Shown piece by piece: positions 17,644 to 25,977 of a stretch of 64,000 nucleotides of DNA. Positions within the stretch are counted from its first letter, which is position 1; each line of letters opens with the position of its first letter. Below the pieces are notes generated by a model. It saw only the letters and a list, made by a program, of their open reading frames with translations, made no database searches and had not been told where the DNA came from. Source of the DNA: Vibrio sp. CB1-14 (GTDB lineage Bacteria > Pseudomonadota > Gammaproteobacteria > Enterobacterales > Vibrionaceae); the NCBI RefSeq assembly GCF_040412085.2, contig NZ_CP115921.1, positions 806,001 to 870,000 on the forward strand, in the 5' to 3' direction. The position numbers and the translations under genes were made by a program.

Positions 17644-17853
17644 CTAGATTGCGATGGTAATGTGGTCTCGACCTACTTTTGCCATCTCCATCAGAACGTC
17701 AGTGTGGTACTTTTTCTTCACCGTTACTCGAGTGCCGATTTCACTCGCAATCTTGATGATTTCAAGTGCGTCATTAGGGTGTAGTGATGAATCTTTTGAA
17801 ATCTCGATATTTACCCCAAGTTTTACGAGTTCAATAGCGTCGGTTGAATGCAT
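17644..17853 (-). CDS. Small protein of unknown function (69 aa)
   Basis: A 69-residue protein (MHSTDAIELVKLGVN...) with a ribosome site GAGAG before the start at 17853. Two halves resemble each other: a DAIELVKLGVNIEI-like helix-strand unit, then DALEIIKIASEIGTRVTV. This suggests a small repeated alpha/beta unit. It is soluble with no metal motif. I do not recognise the family. It is transcribed away from the next small gene at 18115. Confidence 0.55.
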   Translation of the reverse strand: MHSTDAIELVKLGVNIEISKDSSLHPNDALEIIKIASEIGTRVTVKKKYHTDVLMEMAKVGRDHITIAI

Positions 17854-18114
17854 GATAGTTCTCTCAATTTATAATTTTCGATGACTATAGCATTATCATT
17901 TTATGCAACTCCACCAAGTTTCTGCTAAATCTCATGTTTCTCATCTCAAATTTGATTTTTATCTATGTATTGAATCGTTGTTATTGAATGATCGTCTCTG
18001 CGTCCTATTATTGCCTTTTCGACATTTGGATGTACGAGATTTAACCGCAATAATTCCCAAAGGGTTTCTGTTGTCCGCCTATACTTTCAAAGCATTGGCT
18101 TGAAGGAGAAATAT

Positions 18115-18351
18115 ATGGACAGCGATGATGTTCAAAAGGTCAAAGATTTGCTTATAGCAACCAAGTATGGCGTATCAGCATCTGAGATGCCCATCATTAT
18201 TCAAGTGCCGCAGGAGAGAGGACTAGCCATTATCAAACAGCTCATTGCCGACGGTGAGGATGTACAGGCGTTAGGCGAAGGGGAAAATCCAGAGGAGCTG
18301 GTGCTGTACTCTATAGGCAGCATTGATGACAGTATTGCTCAGTACGAGTAG
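18115..18351 (+). CDS. Small acidic protein of unknown function (78 aa)
   Basis: A 78-residue acidic protein (MDSDDVQKVKDLLIATKYGVSAS...) with a strong AAGGAG ribosome site 6-8 nt before ATG 18115. No signal, span or known motif is visible. An in-frame TTG at 18100 would add five residues ahead of the ribosome site and is rejected. It ends at a small terminator. The function is unknown. Confidence 0.6.
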   Translation: MDSDDVQKVKDLLIATKYGVSASEMPIIIQVPQERGLAIIKQLIADGEDVQALGEGENPEELVLYSIGSIDDSIAQYE

Positions 18352-18374
18352 GCAGTACTATGACTGCCTTTATT
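18351..18374 (+). terminator. Short terminator after the 78-aa gene
   Basis: GGCAGT (18351-18356) pairs with ACTGCC (18363-18368), 6-nt loop, followed by TTTATT. It starts at the last base of the stop codon and lies at the convergent end of the XRE-cupin gene. Confidence 0.6.
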
Positions 18375-18912
18375 ATCTAGGGTAACTCACGATATTGTGG
18401 AATATTGCCTCTTCTGATACCGCTTCATAGCCATGCGGTTGGTCACTGTAAAAACGCAAACTTTCACCGGCATTTAGTAAGTGCCACTCTTGGTCAAAGA
18501 ATATCTGCACTTGGCCACTTATCACATGCACATGCTCAATAACGCCCACACTGTGTGGGCTAGACACTTGTTGATGATGCCCGGACAAAGTGATCTCAAA
18601 GACCTCAATGCCAGTGTCTTCCTGAAAAGGAAACAGGGGCTTTACCTTCATTCTGGGATCGTCAGGAAAAAGCCGTTCGGGAGTCTGCAAGCTCGGTTCA
18701 TTGGCAAAAAAAGCCGAAAAAGAGGTATCAAGGCCGCTGGCGATCTTCCATAGCGTCGCGATCGTCGGGCTCGATTCTTCTCGCTCTATTTGTCCAAGCA
18801 TGGCTTTGGATACGCCTGTGAGCTTGGACGTTGCATCTAGGCTCAATTTCTTCTTCTTTCGCTCTGATTTTAGATGCTGGGCGATCTCAGACTTAAATTT
18901 GGAGTCTTGCAT
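18373..18912 (-). CDS. XRE-family regulator with C-terminal cupin domain
   Basis: A 179-residue two-domain regulator. Residues about 8-65 form an XRE helix-turn-helix (LSLDATSKLTGVSKAMLGQIEREESSPTIATLWKIA). Residues about 105-175 form a small cupin barrel that would bind a ligand (HVHVISGQVQIFF, LNAGESLRFYSDQPHGYEA). Proteins of this layout control adjacent transport or catabolic genes in response to small molecules. It is divergent from the BenE-type transporter, and two copies of one palindrome lie between them, probably its operators. Confidence 0.87.
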   Translation of the reverse strand: MQDSKFKSEIAQHLKSERKKKKLSLDATSKLTGVSKAMLGQIEREESSPTIATLWKIASGLDTSFSAFFANEPSLQTPERLFPDDPRMKVKPLFPFQEDTGIEVFEITLSGHHQQVSSPHSVGVIEHVHVISGQVQIFFDQEWHLLNAGESLRFYSDQPHGYEAVSEEAIFHNIVSYPR

Positions 18913-18928
18913 TTGGCTTTGTCCTGTT

Positions 18929-18977
18929 GTGCGTTATAGCGCACGGTGCTATCTTTATTTTGTGCGTTATTACGCAC
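18929..18977. promoter_or_regulatory. Twin operator palindromes for the XRE-cupin regulator
   Basis: GTGCGTTATAGCGCAC (18929-18944) and GTGCGTTATTACGCAC (18962-18977) share GTGCG-N6-CGCAC arms and differ only in the centre. They lie 33 bp apart, about three helical turns, between the two divergent genes. Cooperative binding of the regulator would block both promoters. Confidence 0.75.
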
Positions 18978-19008
18978 AGATGGAGTTACTATACAGAAAG
19001 GGATGACA

Positions 19009-20181
19009 ATGAGCCAAAATATTTCTACGTTGCACCACATAACAGCGGGCTTTACGGCGGTGCTCGTCGGTTATACCAGTTCGGTGGTGATCATATTGCA
19101 AGCTGCAACATCAGCAGGCGCTTCGCCCGAGCAAATAGAGAGTTGGTTGCTCGCTCTTGGTGTAACGATGGGAATAACGTCGATAGGTTTCTCATGGTTT
19201 TACAAAATACCGATTTTAACTGCGTGGTCGACGCCGGGTGCTGCGATATTGGTAAGCTCAGCCACGCAATATGACATGCCTGCTTTGATAGGCGCCTTTG
19301 TAGTTTCTGGTCTAATGATTGTTATTACTGGCCTCGTACCTCCCCTGTCTCGAGCGCTGCAACGTATTCCAACTCCTCTCGCTACCGCTATGCTCGGTGC
19401 AATTTTGTTACCATTCTGCGTTCGCGCATTTGAGCCAGCAATGACGACACCCTATGTTTTTGTATGGATGTTTCTCACTTTTATCGTGAGTAAGCGCTTT
19501 GTGCCCAAGTACACTATGCTGCTTTTGCTTGTCGTCGGTTGCGCTCTGGCTTTTTCTGCTGATGGTGGATCGATGTCAAACCCAGAGCTAGCCATTGCCC
19601 AAGCGAGTTGGGTTACGCCTACGTTTGATAGGTCAGCGATCCTAAATATTTCTATTCCGCTTTATATCGTGACCATGCTGTCTCAAAACCTGCCTGGCGT
19701 GGCGATGATGAAGAGCTACCAATATGAGACGCCAGTAAAATCGGTACTGATAGGGACGGGTATTGCCAACGTGCTATCCGCTCCTTTCGGTGGGTTTAGC
19801 GTCAATCTCGCTGCCATTTCCGCAGCGATTTGTATGAATGACGATGTCGATAGTGATAAGAACAAACGATACCGGGCAGTGATTTGGGCGGGTGTGTTTT
19901 ATCTCGTTGCTGGGCTACTAGCATCGAGTGTTGTGTCGATATTTTTGGCGTTCCCGAAGGAAATAACTCATATGCTAGCCGGCTTTGCATTGCTCGGAAC
20001 CCTGATGATGTGTTTGCAAAGTGCGTTTGATTCGCCAGACTACCGTGAGCCCGCTTTGTTAGTGCTGGTGGTCACGTTATCGGGCGTGACGATTTTGGGT
20101 ATTAATGCGACCTTGTGGGGGCTTATTGCAGGTTGGTTGTATTCAGTGCTTCTTTGTAGCTCTGATAAAAAAGGCCACTAA
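19009..20181 (+). CDS. BenE-family transporter
   Basis: A 390-residue inner-membrane protein of the BenE (benzoate:H+ symporter) family, with roughly 10-12 hydrophobic spans. Family features include ITAGFTAVLVGYTSSVVIILQA at the N-terminus, TAWSTPGAAIL, and the glycine-rich APFGGFSVNLAAISAAI. I place the start at ATG 19009 because AAGGG lies 6-7 nt upstream; ATG 19003 is too close to it. The family contains many members whose substrate is not benzoate, and no aromatic catabolic genes are near, so the substrate is open. It is controlled presumably by the divergent XRE-cupin regulator. Confidence 0.85.
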   Translation: MSQNISTLHHITAGFTAVLVGYTSSVVIILQAATSAGASPEQIESWLLALGVTMGITSIGFSWFYKIPILTAWSTPGAAILVSSATQYDMPALIGAFVVSGLMIVITGLVPPLSRALQRIPTPLATAMLGAILLPFCVRAFEPAMTTPYVFVWMFLTFIVSKRFVPKYTMLLLLVVGCALAFSADGGSMSNPELAIAQASWVTPTFDRSAILNISIPLYIVTMLSQNLPGVAMMKSYQYETPVKSVLIGTGIANVLSAPFGGFSVNLAAISAAICMNDDVDSDKNKRYRAVIWAGVFYLVAGLLASSVVSIFLAFPKEITHMLAGFALLGTLMMCLQSAFDSPDYREPALLVLVVTLSGVTILGINATLWGLIAGWLYSVLLCSSDKKGH

Positions 20182-20188
20182 GTGGCCT
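20166..20188 (-). terminator. Terminator of the gat operon, overlapping the benE-type stop
   Basis: On the minus strand AGGCCACT, one unpaired base and AGTGGCCT (20172-20188) run into TTTTTT. It terminates the gatABCDY transcript. The stem overlaps the stop codon of the convergent transporter gene. Confidence 0.8.
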
Positions 20189-20238
20189 CTGATTATCAGG
20201 AGTAGCAGTGGGGGATTGCTGTACTCAAAATGTACGAG

Positions 20239-21096
20239 CTAGAGTCTACCCTGGCTGCGGCACATAATGATTTTGTCTTCTACCACTTTCGCCATAGCAG
20301 CTTTTGGTAGCTCGTTATAAACACGAGGGTCGTTAACGCCTGGTTGTTCTTTAAGCACCACTTTTAGTGCATCTGAATAAGCAATTTTAAGCTCTGTCGC
20401 CACGTTCACTTTAGCGATGCCCAGGTCGATGCAGCGTTGTACATCACGGCTAGCAACACCTGACGCTCCATGAAGGACGAGCGGGATATCAATCAGAGAA
20501 GCAATCTTTTCTAGGCGCTCAAAATCGAGTTTTGGCTCTTCTTTGTACATACCGTGGGCGGTACCGATGGCAATGGCAAGCGAGTCGACATCGGTTTGCT
20601 CTACAAGCAGTTTGGCATCTTCAGGGTGTGTATATGGGTCATTGACCGACTCAACGATAAGATCGTCTTCTTGACCAACAAGCTGACCAATTTCCGCCTC
20701 AACAGAACAGCCATAAGCGTGACAAATTTGCACCGCTTCACGGGTTAGTGCGATGTTTTCTTGCAGTGGCAGTGCACTTCCATCAATCATGGCAGAGCGA
20801 ATACCGAGTCTTACCTTTTCACGAATGTCGTTAAGATCATGGTGGTGGTCAAGGTGCACCACGACTTGCATGTTACGCTCTTTTGCTGCGGCATTCACCA
20901 TGTGAAGAAGTTCGCGAGAGCCGCCGTAGCCGTAGGTGCCAGGTGTACCCGCAAGAATGACCGGAGATTCCAACGACTTCGCGGTATCTAAAATAACCTG
21001 CACGGTTTCTAGGTTGTGGAAGTTGAACGCTGGGATTGCATAGCCATCGCGTCGTGCTTGTCGTAACCAGTAATTGCTATTGATAATATTATTCAT
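20239..21096 (-). CDS. gatY: Tagatose-1,6-bisphosphate aldolase, catalytic subunit GatY-like
   Basis: A 285-residue class II (zinc) aldolase that splits D-tagatose 1,6-bisphosphate into DHAP and glyceraldehyde 3-phosphate. With start 21096 the catalytic Asp83 and zinc His84 lie in VVHLDHHHD; other active-site parts are GTAHGMYK and LVLHGASGV. Length and N-terminus (MNNIINSNYWLRQARRDGYAIPAFNFHN) fit GatY/KbaY. The longer frame to 21192 lies inside the upstream dehydrogenase gene and is rejected. It overlaps gatD by 8 nt and is last in the operon. It probably needs the GatZ protein encoded at 24654. Confidence 0.92.
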   Translation of the reverse strand: MNNIINSNYWLRQARRDGYAIPAFNFHNLETVQVILDTAKSLESPVILAGTPGTYGYGGSRELLHMVNAAAKERNMQVVVHLDHHHDLNDIREKVRLGIRSAMIDGSALPLQENIALTREAVQICHAYGCSVEAEIGQLVGQEDDLIVESVNDPYTHPEDAKLLVEQTDVDSLAIAIGTAHGMYKEEPKLDFERLEKIASLIDIPLVLHGASGVASRDVQRCIDLGIAKVNVATELKIAYSDALKVVLKEQPGVNDPRVYNELPKAAMAKVVEDKIIMCRSQGRL

Positions 21097-22150
21097 CTTC
21101 TTGACCCCAGCTAAGTAAAATTTTGCCTGACATTGGTTGTGTTGGTAGTTGTGAAACGCGAGTGATGTACATATCTGGCTCGTAGATACCATCGAGTAAT
21201 ACGTTGGTGTTAACCTTGCCCTCAGAGAACAGTTGGCAAGCGATATCCCACTCTTCTCCCGGGTATGGGTAGGAGTAGTTCATCCAGCTACCGACAATCG
21301 ATAGCTCCTTGCGAAGCACTTTTTCGTAGTCTTTGTAAGCAATATTGAAATCTTTATGGATGGTGCCAACCAGATAGATGCAAGCTCGAGGACCAGCGAT
21401 ATTTAGGCTGAGCATAAAGGTTTCAGGTACACCCGCGAGCTCAATGATCATCTGATTCTGAGTTGATGAAGAGAGCTCAGTAAACTCAGCCATTTGTTCG
21501 CTATTGAGAGAGTTAACGGTACGGTCAGACCCTAATCGACGCGCTGTTTCGAGCTTGTCATCACAAATATCAATGGTGGTCACTGATGCTGCGCCTAACG
21601 CTTTTGCGACTTGTAGTGTGAGTAGACCAATTGTGCCCGCACCAACAATGACAACATGCTTATCTTTGCAGCCGCCTGCCATGACGATGGGATGAAGGCC
21701 GACGGTGATGGGCTCAAAAAATGCGCCTTCAACCAAGGAAACTGTGTTTGGAAGTTTGAAACAGCACTTTTGTGGGATAGCAACGTAATGTGCGTTACCG
21801 CCTTGACGGCGAGAGCCCACGAAAGAGTAGTGTTTGCAAAGGGAGTACAACCCTTTCTTACAGACATCACACTCTTGGCAAGGAACAAGTGGCGCACAGC
21901 AAACACTGTCCCCTTTTGTGTATTTTTCAACATCTTGGCCAACAGCAACGACTTTGCCTGAGAACTCATGGCCGAGCGTAATGGGGTAGAAGTGTGCGCC
22001 TTTGTCGAACACTCGAGGGACATCTGAGCCACAAAGGCCGGAGTAGTACACCTCGACCAACACTTCGTCTGCGCCTATTTCTGGCATGTCGTAGGCTGTC
22101 AGTTGGAGTACTTGGTTCTCCACGACTTCGACATGATGATTCATATTCAT
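21089..22150 (-). CDS. gatD: Galactitol-1-phosphate 5-dehydrogenase GatD-like
   Basis: A 353-residue zinc-dependent medium-chain dehydrogenase. It oxidises galactitol 1-phosphate to tagatose 6-phosphate. Catalytic zinc residues appear in SGLCGSD and GHEFSG. A structural-zinc cysteine cluster is PCQECDVCKKGLYSLC, and the NAD site is GAGTIGLL. The segments GAHFYPITLGHEFSGKV, FVGSRRQGGNAHYV and GSWMNYSYPYPGEEW match E. coli GatD closely. The start is 22150 or ATG 22144; only a weak GAG precedes it. It sits between gatC and gatY. Confidence 0.9.
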   Translation of the reverse strand: MNMNHHVEVVENQVLQLTAYDMPEIGADEVLVEVYYSGLCGSDVPRVFDKGAHFYPITLGHEFSGKVVAVGQDVEKYTKGDSVCCAPLVPCQECDVCKKGLYSLCKHYSFVGSRRQGGNAHYVAIPQKCCFKLPNTVSLVEGAFFEPITVGLHPIVMAGGCKDKHVVIVGAGTIGLLTLQVAKALGAASVTTIDICDDKLETARRLGSDRTVNSLNSEQMAEFTELSSSTQNQMIIELAGVPETFMLSLNIAGPRACIYLVGTIHKDFNIAYKDYEKVLRKELSIVGSWMNYSYPYPGEEWDIACQLFSEGKVNTNVLLDGIYEPDMYITRVSQLPTQPMSGKILLSWGQEDE

Positions 22151-22227
22151 AGTTTTTACTCGCAACGACACCCACATCAAAAAGTGTGTAGGTCTTACTT
22201 AACGTCTTAAATGTGAAAGAGTGAAGG

Positions 22228-22249
22228 GCTGGCAGGTTGCCCTGCCAGC
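22228..22249 (-). other. Intercistronic hairpin between gatC and gatD
   Basis: GCTGGCAGG (22228-22236) and CCTGCCAGC (22241-22249) form a perfect 9-bp stem with a 4-nt loop just past the gatC stop. No T-run follows, so an mRNA stabiliser is likely. Confidence 0.6.
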
Positions 22250-22257
22250 GAATTGGA

Positions 22258-23631
22258 TTAAGCGTTAGCTTCTGTTAGCGCTTCTTTCTCTTGTTGGACT
22301 TGCTTTTCGTATTGCTTAGCACGAGACCATGTCATAGCTACTGCGACTGAGTAGATACCACCGATAATGATGAGGCCGCCTAAGTTTTCCAGTCTGAACA
22401 GCTCAATCAAGATATAAGTGATTGGTGCGCCGCCTTGGTCCATAGAACCGATTAGGTTGCTGCCTGTTACGTGACCTGTTGTCTGACCTAGTTTGGTTAG
22501 GAATGGGATGGTTTGCGTCGCAATCCAAAGCGTTCCTGCCATGATAATAGAGCCAGAAATGATGGTTCTAAATAGGTTACCACTGTGAACCGCTACACCC
22601 ATTGCCACAAAGAAGCCGATTGTTGCTAAGTCACCAAATGGTAGAATCGCGTTACCTGGTAGCAGTACAGCAATGAAAATAGTCAATGGAATAAACATTA
22701 GACTTGCTGATACTACGTTGGTTTGACCAAGCAGTAGTGCTGGGTCTAGACCGATCAAGTAGTCATCACCACCAAATTTGCTTTGTAGACGAGCACGAGC
22801 TTGCTTCGCAATTGGGTTCAGACCATCCATGATTGGTTTGATAACGCGAGGCATCAATAACATCACCGCGGCGGTTTTCACTGCCAATTGCAGCACGTTC
22901 TGTAGGTCGTAACCTGCTAGCAAACCAATCGCTAGACCCATGATGAAGCCAACCACTACCGGCTCACCGAATGCACCGAATTTTTTCTGAATGCCATCAG
23001 TAGAGAAGTGGATATTGCGAAGACCAGGGATCTTTTCAATGATTGCGTCAACCATGACCGCAATAGGGCCACAGTAAGCTGATGTGCCATGTGGAACCGC
23101 AATGCCGTCTAGGCCAAAGTAGTTTTTAGTATCTCTTGCGAACCAATCACCGAGTTTGTAAGCGAATGCAGCGTGGACGATAACGCCAACAATACCTAGC
23201 ATGTAGCTGTCGGTTGCCATGTGAACCATCGCACCAGTAAAAGTCATGTGCCAGATGTTCCAGATATCCACGTTTACTACGCGAGTCATCTTAGATACCA
23301 GCATGAGAATGTTGACTGCGATAGCAATTGGAATGGCAATTAGCGCCATCTCACTTGCCCAGGTAATCGGAGCGGTGCCTGGCCAGCCAAGGTCGACAAC
23401 GCTTAGTTCAATACCGAAGTTAGCGGTCATCTCTTGTGCTGCAGGACCAATTGACTCCAACATCAAGCCGATGACGAGACCAATACCGACAAAACCAATA
23501 CCAATATGAAGGCCTGACTTAAACGCATCGCCGAGCTTCATTCCGAATGCCATTGAGAAAATCATAATCACAATCGGCAGCATTACTGTTGGCCCGAGAT
23601 CGAGCACATATCTGATAATTTCGTTTAACAT
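22258..23631 (-). CDS. gatC: Galactitol PTS IIC component GatC
   Basis: A 457-residue integral membrane PTS permease of the galactitol (EIIC-Gat) family, full length, with about 10-12 hydrophobic spans. Conserved segments include DLGPTVMLPIVIMIFSMAFGMK, GWPGTAPITWASEMALI and PHGTSAYCGPIAVMVD. It forms the channel through which galactitol is imported and phosphorylated by GatB. AGGAA lies 9 nt upstream of the start. Gene order gatA-gatB-gatC-gatD matches galactitol loci. A related polyol remains possible as the substrate. Confidence 0.92.
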   Translation of the reverse strand: MLNEIIRYVLDLGPTVMLPIVIMIFSMAFGMKLGDAFKSGLHIGIGFVGIGLVIGLMLESIGPAAQEMTANFGIELSVVDLGWPGTAPITWASEMALIAIPIAIAVNILMLVSKMTRVVNVDIWNIWHMTFTGAMVHMATDSYMLGIVGVIVHAAFAYKLGDWFARDTKNYFGLDGIAVPHGTSAYCGPIAVMVDAIIEKIPGLRNIHFSTDGIQKKFGAFGEPVVVGFIMGLAIGLLAGYDLQNVLQLAVKTAAVMLLMPRVIKPIMDGLNPIAKQARARLQSKFGGDDYLIGLDPALLLGQTNVVSASLMFIPLTIFIAVLLPGNAILPFGDLATIGFFVAMGVAVHSGNLFRTIISGSIIMAGTLWIATQTIPFLTKLGQTTGHVTGSNLIGSMDQGGAPITYILIELFRLENLGGLIIIGGIYSVAVAMTWSRAKQYEKQVQQEKEALTEANA

Positions 23632-23656
23632 AGTAGGGTATTCCTTTAGTCTCTCG

Positions 23657-23684
23657 ATGGCACGCTGTTTGAGAACGGTGCCAT
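23657..23684 (-). other. Hairpin between gatB and gatC
   Basis: ATGGCAC (23657-23663) pairs with GTGCCAT (23678-23684) around a 14-nt loop. It lies in the 66-bp gap and has no T-run. Confidence 0.45.
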
Positions 23685-23697
23685 TGAACAGGGATAA

Positions 23698-23979
23698 TTA
23701 AAGAACAACAGCCAGCATTTTTTCTTTTAGTTCGTCTGCGCCCACACCTGAGATAAATGGCATGCCGTGGAACAGAGGAATGTCGCCAAACGTGCGATCC
23801 ACTTTTGCAGTGGTACAGATAAAGGAGACCTCATCGCAGATGTAGGTATCGATCTCGTTAACGCGGCATTGAACAATTTCGATATCCACGTTGTGTTCTT
23901 CACACAGATCTTTGATTTCTTCTGCTGCCATGGTTGAGGTTGCTACTGCACCGCCACACGCTACAATCACTTTTTTCAT
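23698..23979 (-). CDS. gatB: Galactitol PTS IIB component GatB
   Basis: A 93-residue IIB domain of the lactose/cellobiose-like fold, with the phosphoryl cysteine at Cys8 in [17 protein letters not shown]. It takes phosphate from GatA and passes it to incoming galactitol at GatC. Length is normal for GatB. It overlaps the end of gatA by 4 nt (ATGA), showing translational coupling. Confidence 0.92.
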   Translation of the reverse strand: MKKVIVACGGAVATSTMAAEEIKDLCEEHNVDIEIVQCRVNEIDTYICDEVSFICTTAKVDRTFGDIPLFHGMPFISGVGADELKEKMLAVVL

Positions 23980-24446
23980 GCTACTTCCTTATCTTTGTTT
24001 AATATTTTCGAACTGAATGTGGCCGTCATTGCTTCAATCGATGGCGCGTTTTTGAGTTCGTTAAAAAATGCTTCGTCCTGCAATGATGTGAACAAGGCAC
24101 GTAATAGCTGCATTTGTTCCGCAGGGTCTGTAACCACAAGGGCGATAATTAGCTCTGCGATCAGCTCACCATCATCATCGGCTCTTTCGAAAGGGATCCC
24201 CTGAGATGGTTTAATTAAATAGACGCAAGGTTTGTTCGCATGTGATGCGTCGCAGTGGGGAATTGCCACTGCACCAAAACCTAGATCAATGCCTGTTGGG
24301 AAAATCGATTCACGCTCGTGAATCGCAGCGTGATAGCTCTCCTTTACAAATCCTTCGCCTGTTAAGAAGTCACTTAGGTGGTCGAGTACTTCTTTGTTTG
24401 TCTTTAGGTCAACATCGGTGTTTACCAAAAGTTGAGTTTCTATCAT
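23976..24446 (-). CDS. gatA: Galactitol PTS IIA component GatA
   Basis: A 156-residue EIIA of the mannitol/fructose type. The predicted phosphoryl histidine is His64 in [13 protein letters not shown] start at ATG 24446 ([11 protein letters not shown]), which has AAGG about 9 nt upstream and family-like length; the frame to 24518 adds 24 basic residues from the promoter region. It is the first gene of the minus-strand gat operon, divergent from gatZ. Confidence 0.9.
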   Translation of the reverse strand: MIETQLLVNTDVDLKTNKEVLDHLSDFLTGEGFVKESYHAAIHERESIFPTGIDLGFGAVAIPHCDASHANKPCVYLIKPSQGIPFERADDDGELIAELIIALVVTDPAEQMQLLRALFTSLQDEAFFNELKNAPSIEAMTATFSSKILNKDKEVA

Positions 24447-24519
24447 TTTCTTAACCTTTCGTTTTGCTTCGGAGTGATCATAAACAAAACCTTCGAATAA
24501 AAAAGCGATCTGCCGCACG

Positions 24520-24645
24520 TTTCGTTAACTTACGAAAATAAACAGAAATTAACGAAGACATTCGTAAGTTTTGTTGGTATGTTTCGGGGTATTCGTTTAA
24601 TTAAGTTGCAAACTCGAAAGTGTGAATGGCTTTCGTTTTCGATGA
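24520..24645. promoter_or_regulatory. Divergent gatA/gatZ control region with DeoR-type operators
   Basis: A perfect 10-bp inverted repeat, AACTTACGAA (24527-24536) and TTCGTAAGTT (24561-24570), lies midway between the two operons. Several TTTCG elements surround it, including CTTTCGTTTTCG just before gatZ. Repeated TTTCG motifs are typical of DeoR-family sites such as those of GatR, AgaR and GlpR. Either of the DeoR-type regulators encoded nearby could bind. Confidence 0.6.
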
Positions 24646-24653
24646 GGTAAGTT

Positions 24654-25913
24654 ATGAAACAGATCGTTGGTTTACATAAAACAAACAATAATATAGGCGT
24701 ATATTCAGTATGTTCCGCTCACCCTTTGGTGATTGAGGCGACATTTCGTTACGAACTTGATAATTCGTTGCCCGTAGTAATTGAGGCAACATCGAATCAA
24801 GTGAACCAATTTGGCGGTTACACAGGGATGAAGCCAAAGGATTTCGTAAGTTACGTTTACGAGATCGCAAATGAAGTCGGCTTTCCGATAGAGAGAATCA
24901 TCCTTGGCGGTGATCATTTAGGCCCTAATTGCTGGCAAAACGAAACCTCTGTTCAAGCGATGGAAAAATCACGCGAATTAATCAAGCAGTATGTTGAGGC
25001 GGGCTTTACTAAGATTCACCTCGATGCCTCAATGTCATGCTCCGATGACAGCGTACCTTTAGAGCCTTCGGTCGTTGCGAAGCGAGCGGCTGAGCTTTGT
25101 GCTGTGGCAGAAGAATTTGTACCAGCAGAGACCAGAGATAAGATCACTTATATTATTGGCACGGAAGTACCAGTGCCTGGCGGTGAAGCTTCCGAGATTG
25201 ATACGGTTCATGTCACTGAACTTGCCGATGTACGCCATACCATAGATACCCATGTAACGGCCTTTGAAGCGCTAGGTATTGGCCATGTGATCGATAAGGT
25301 TGTCGGTGTTGTGGTTCAACCGGGCGTAGAGTTTGACCATAGTAAAGTCATTCGCTATCAAAAATCGGCCGCAGCAGAGATTTCACACTATATCGAAGAC
25401 ACGCCTTGGATTTACGAAGCGCACTCTACGGATTACCAAACAGCCAAGCATCTAAAAGATCTCGTTCAGACTCACTTTTCGATTTTGAAAGTAGGACCTG
25501 CTCTGACGTTTGCCCTGCGTGAAGCTTTGTTTGCTCTTGCTGAAATTGAAACCTGTTTGGTGAAATCTGAGCACAACAGTCAGTTTAAGAAAGTGGTCGA
25601 TGATGTACTACTAGATACACCAAAGTACTGGAAGTCTTACTACGGCGAGAAGCATTCCGATATCATCAATAATCTGCATTTTAGCTTTTCAGATCGCATT
25701 CGCTATTACTGGACGGATGAACGTATTCAAGCGGCTCAGAGCCGTTTGATAGAGAACCTGAATAAGGTTGAGATTCCTCTGACTATGCTCAGCCAATACA
25801 TGCCAAATCAATATATTAAAGTAAGCTCCGGAGAGATTGAAGCAAAGGCTCCTGCGCTGATAATCGACAAGATCCAAGAGGTCATCGGCCAGTATTCATC
25901 GGCCTGTCAATAA
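24654..25913 (+). CDS. gatZ: Tagatose-1,6-bisphosphate aldolase accessory subunit GatZ/KbaZ
   Basis: A 419-residue protein of the GatZ/KbaZ family, normal length. It is not itself the catalytic subunit; in E. coli it is needed for full activity and stability of GatY/KbaY. Recognisable segments include IGVYSVCSAHPLVIEA, EATSNQVNQFGGYTGM, LGGDHLGPNCWQ and IHLDASMSC. A GAGGTAAG ribosome site precedes the start. It is divergent from gatABCDY, whereas in E. coli gatYZABCD forms one unit, so the aldolase subunits here are under two promoters. Confidence 0.92.
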   Translation: MKQIVGLHKTNNNIGVYSVCSAHPLVIEATFRYELDNSLPVVIEATSNQVNQFGGYTGMKPKDFVSYVYEIANEVGFPIERIILGGDHLGPNCWQNETSVQAMEKSRELIKQYVEAGFTKIHLDASMSCSDDSVPLEPSVVAKRAAELCAVAEEFVPAETRDKITYIIGTEVPVPGGEASEIDTVHVTELADVRHTIDTHVTAFEALGIGHVIDKVVGVVVQPGVEFDHSKVIRYQKSAAAEISHYIEDTPWIYEAHSTDYQTAKHLKDLVQTHFSILKVGPALTFALREALFALAEIETCLVKSEHNSQFKKVVDDVLLDTPKYWKSYYGEKHSDIINNLHFSFSDRIRYYWTDERIQAAQSRLIENLNKVEIPLTMLSQYMPNQYIKVSSGEIEAKAPALIIDKIQEVIGQYSSACQ

Positions 25914-25928
25914 TCTGATATCGAGGGA

Positions 25929-25948
25929 CGAAGCGCTTAGGCGCTTCG
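25929..25948 (+). terminator. Terminator-like hairpin after gatZ
   Basis: CGAAGCGC (25929-25936) and GCGCTTCG (25941-25948) form an 8-bp stem with a TTAG loop, followed by TTTGTTGTTG. Some read-through into the DeoR-type gene is plausible. Confidence 0.7.
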
Positions 25949-25977
25949 TTTGTTGTTGAGTGTTAAGGATGGGTCCT

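Noticed and set aside
19009..20181. Naming the carrier benE and assigning benzoate as substrate
   Set aside because: The family fit is good, but no aromatic degradation genes are in the window and many members transport other compounds.
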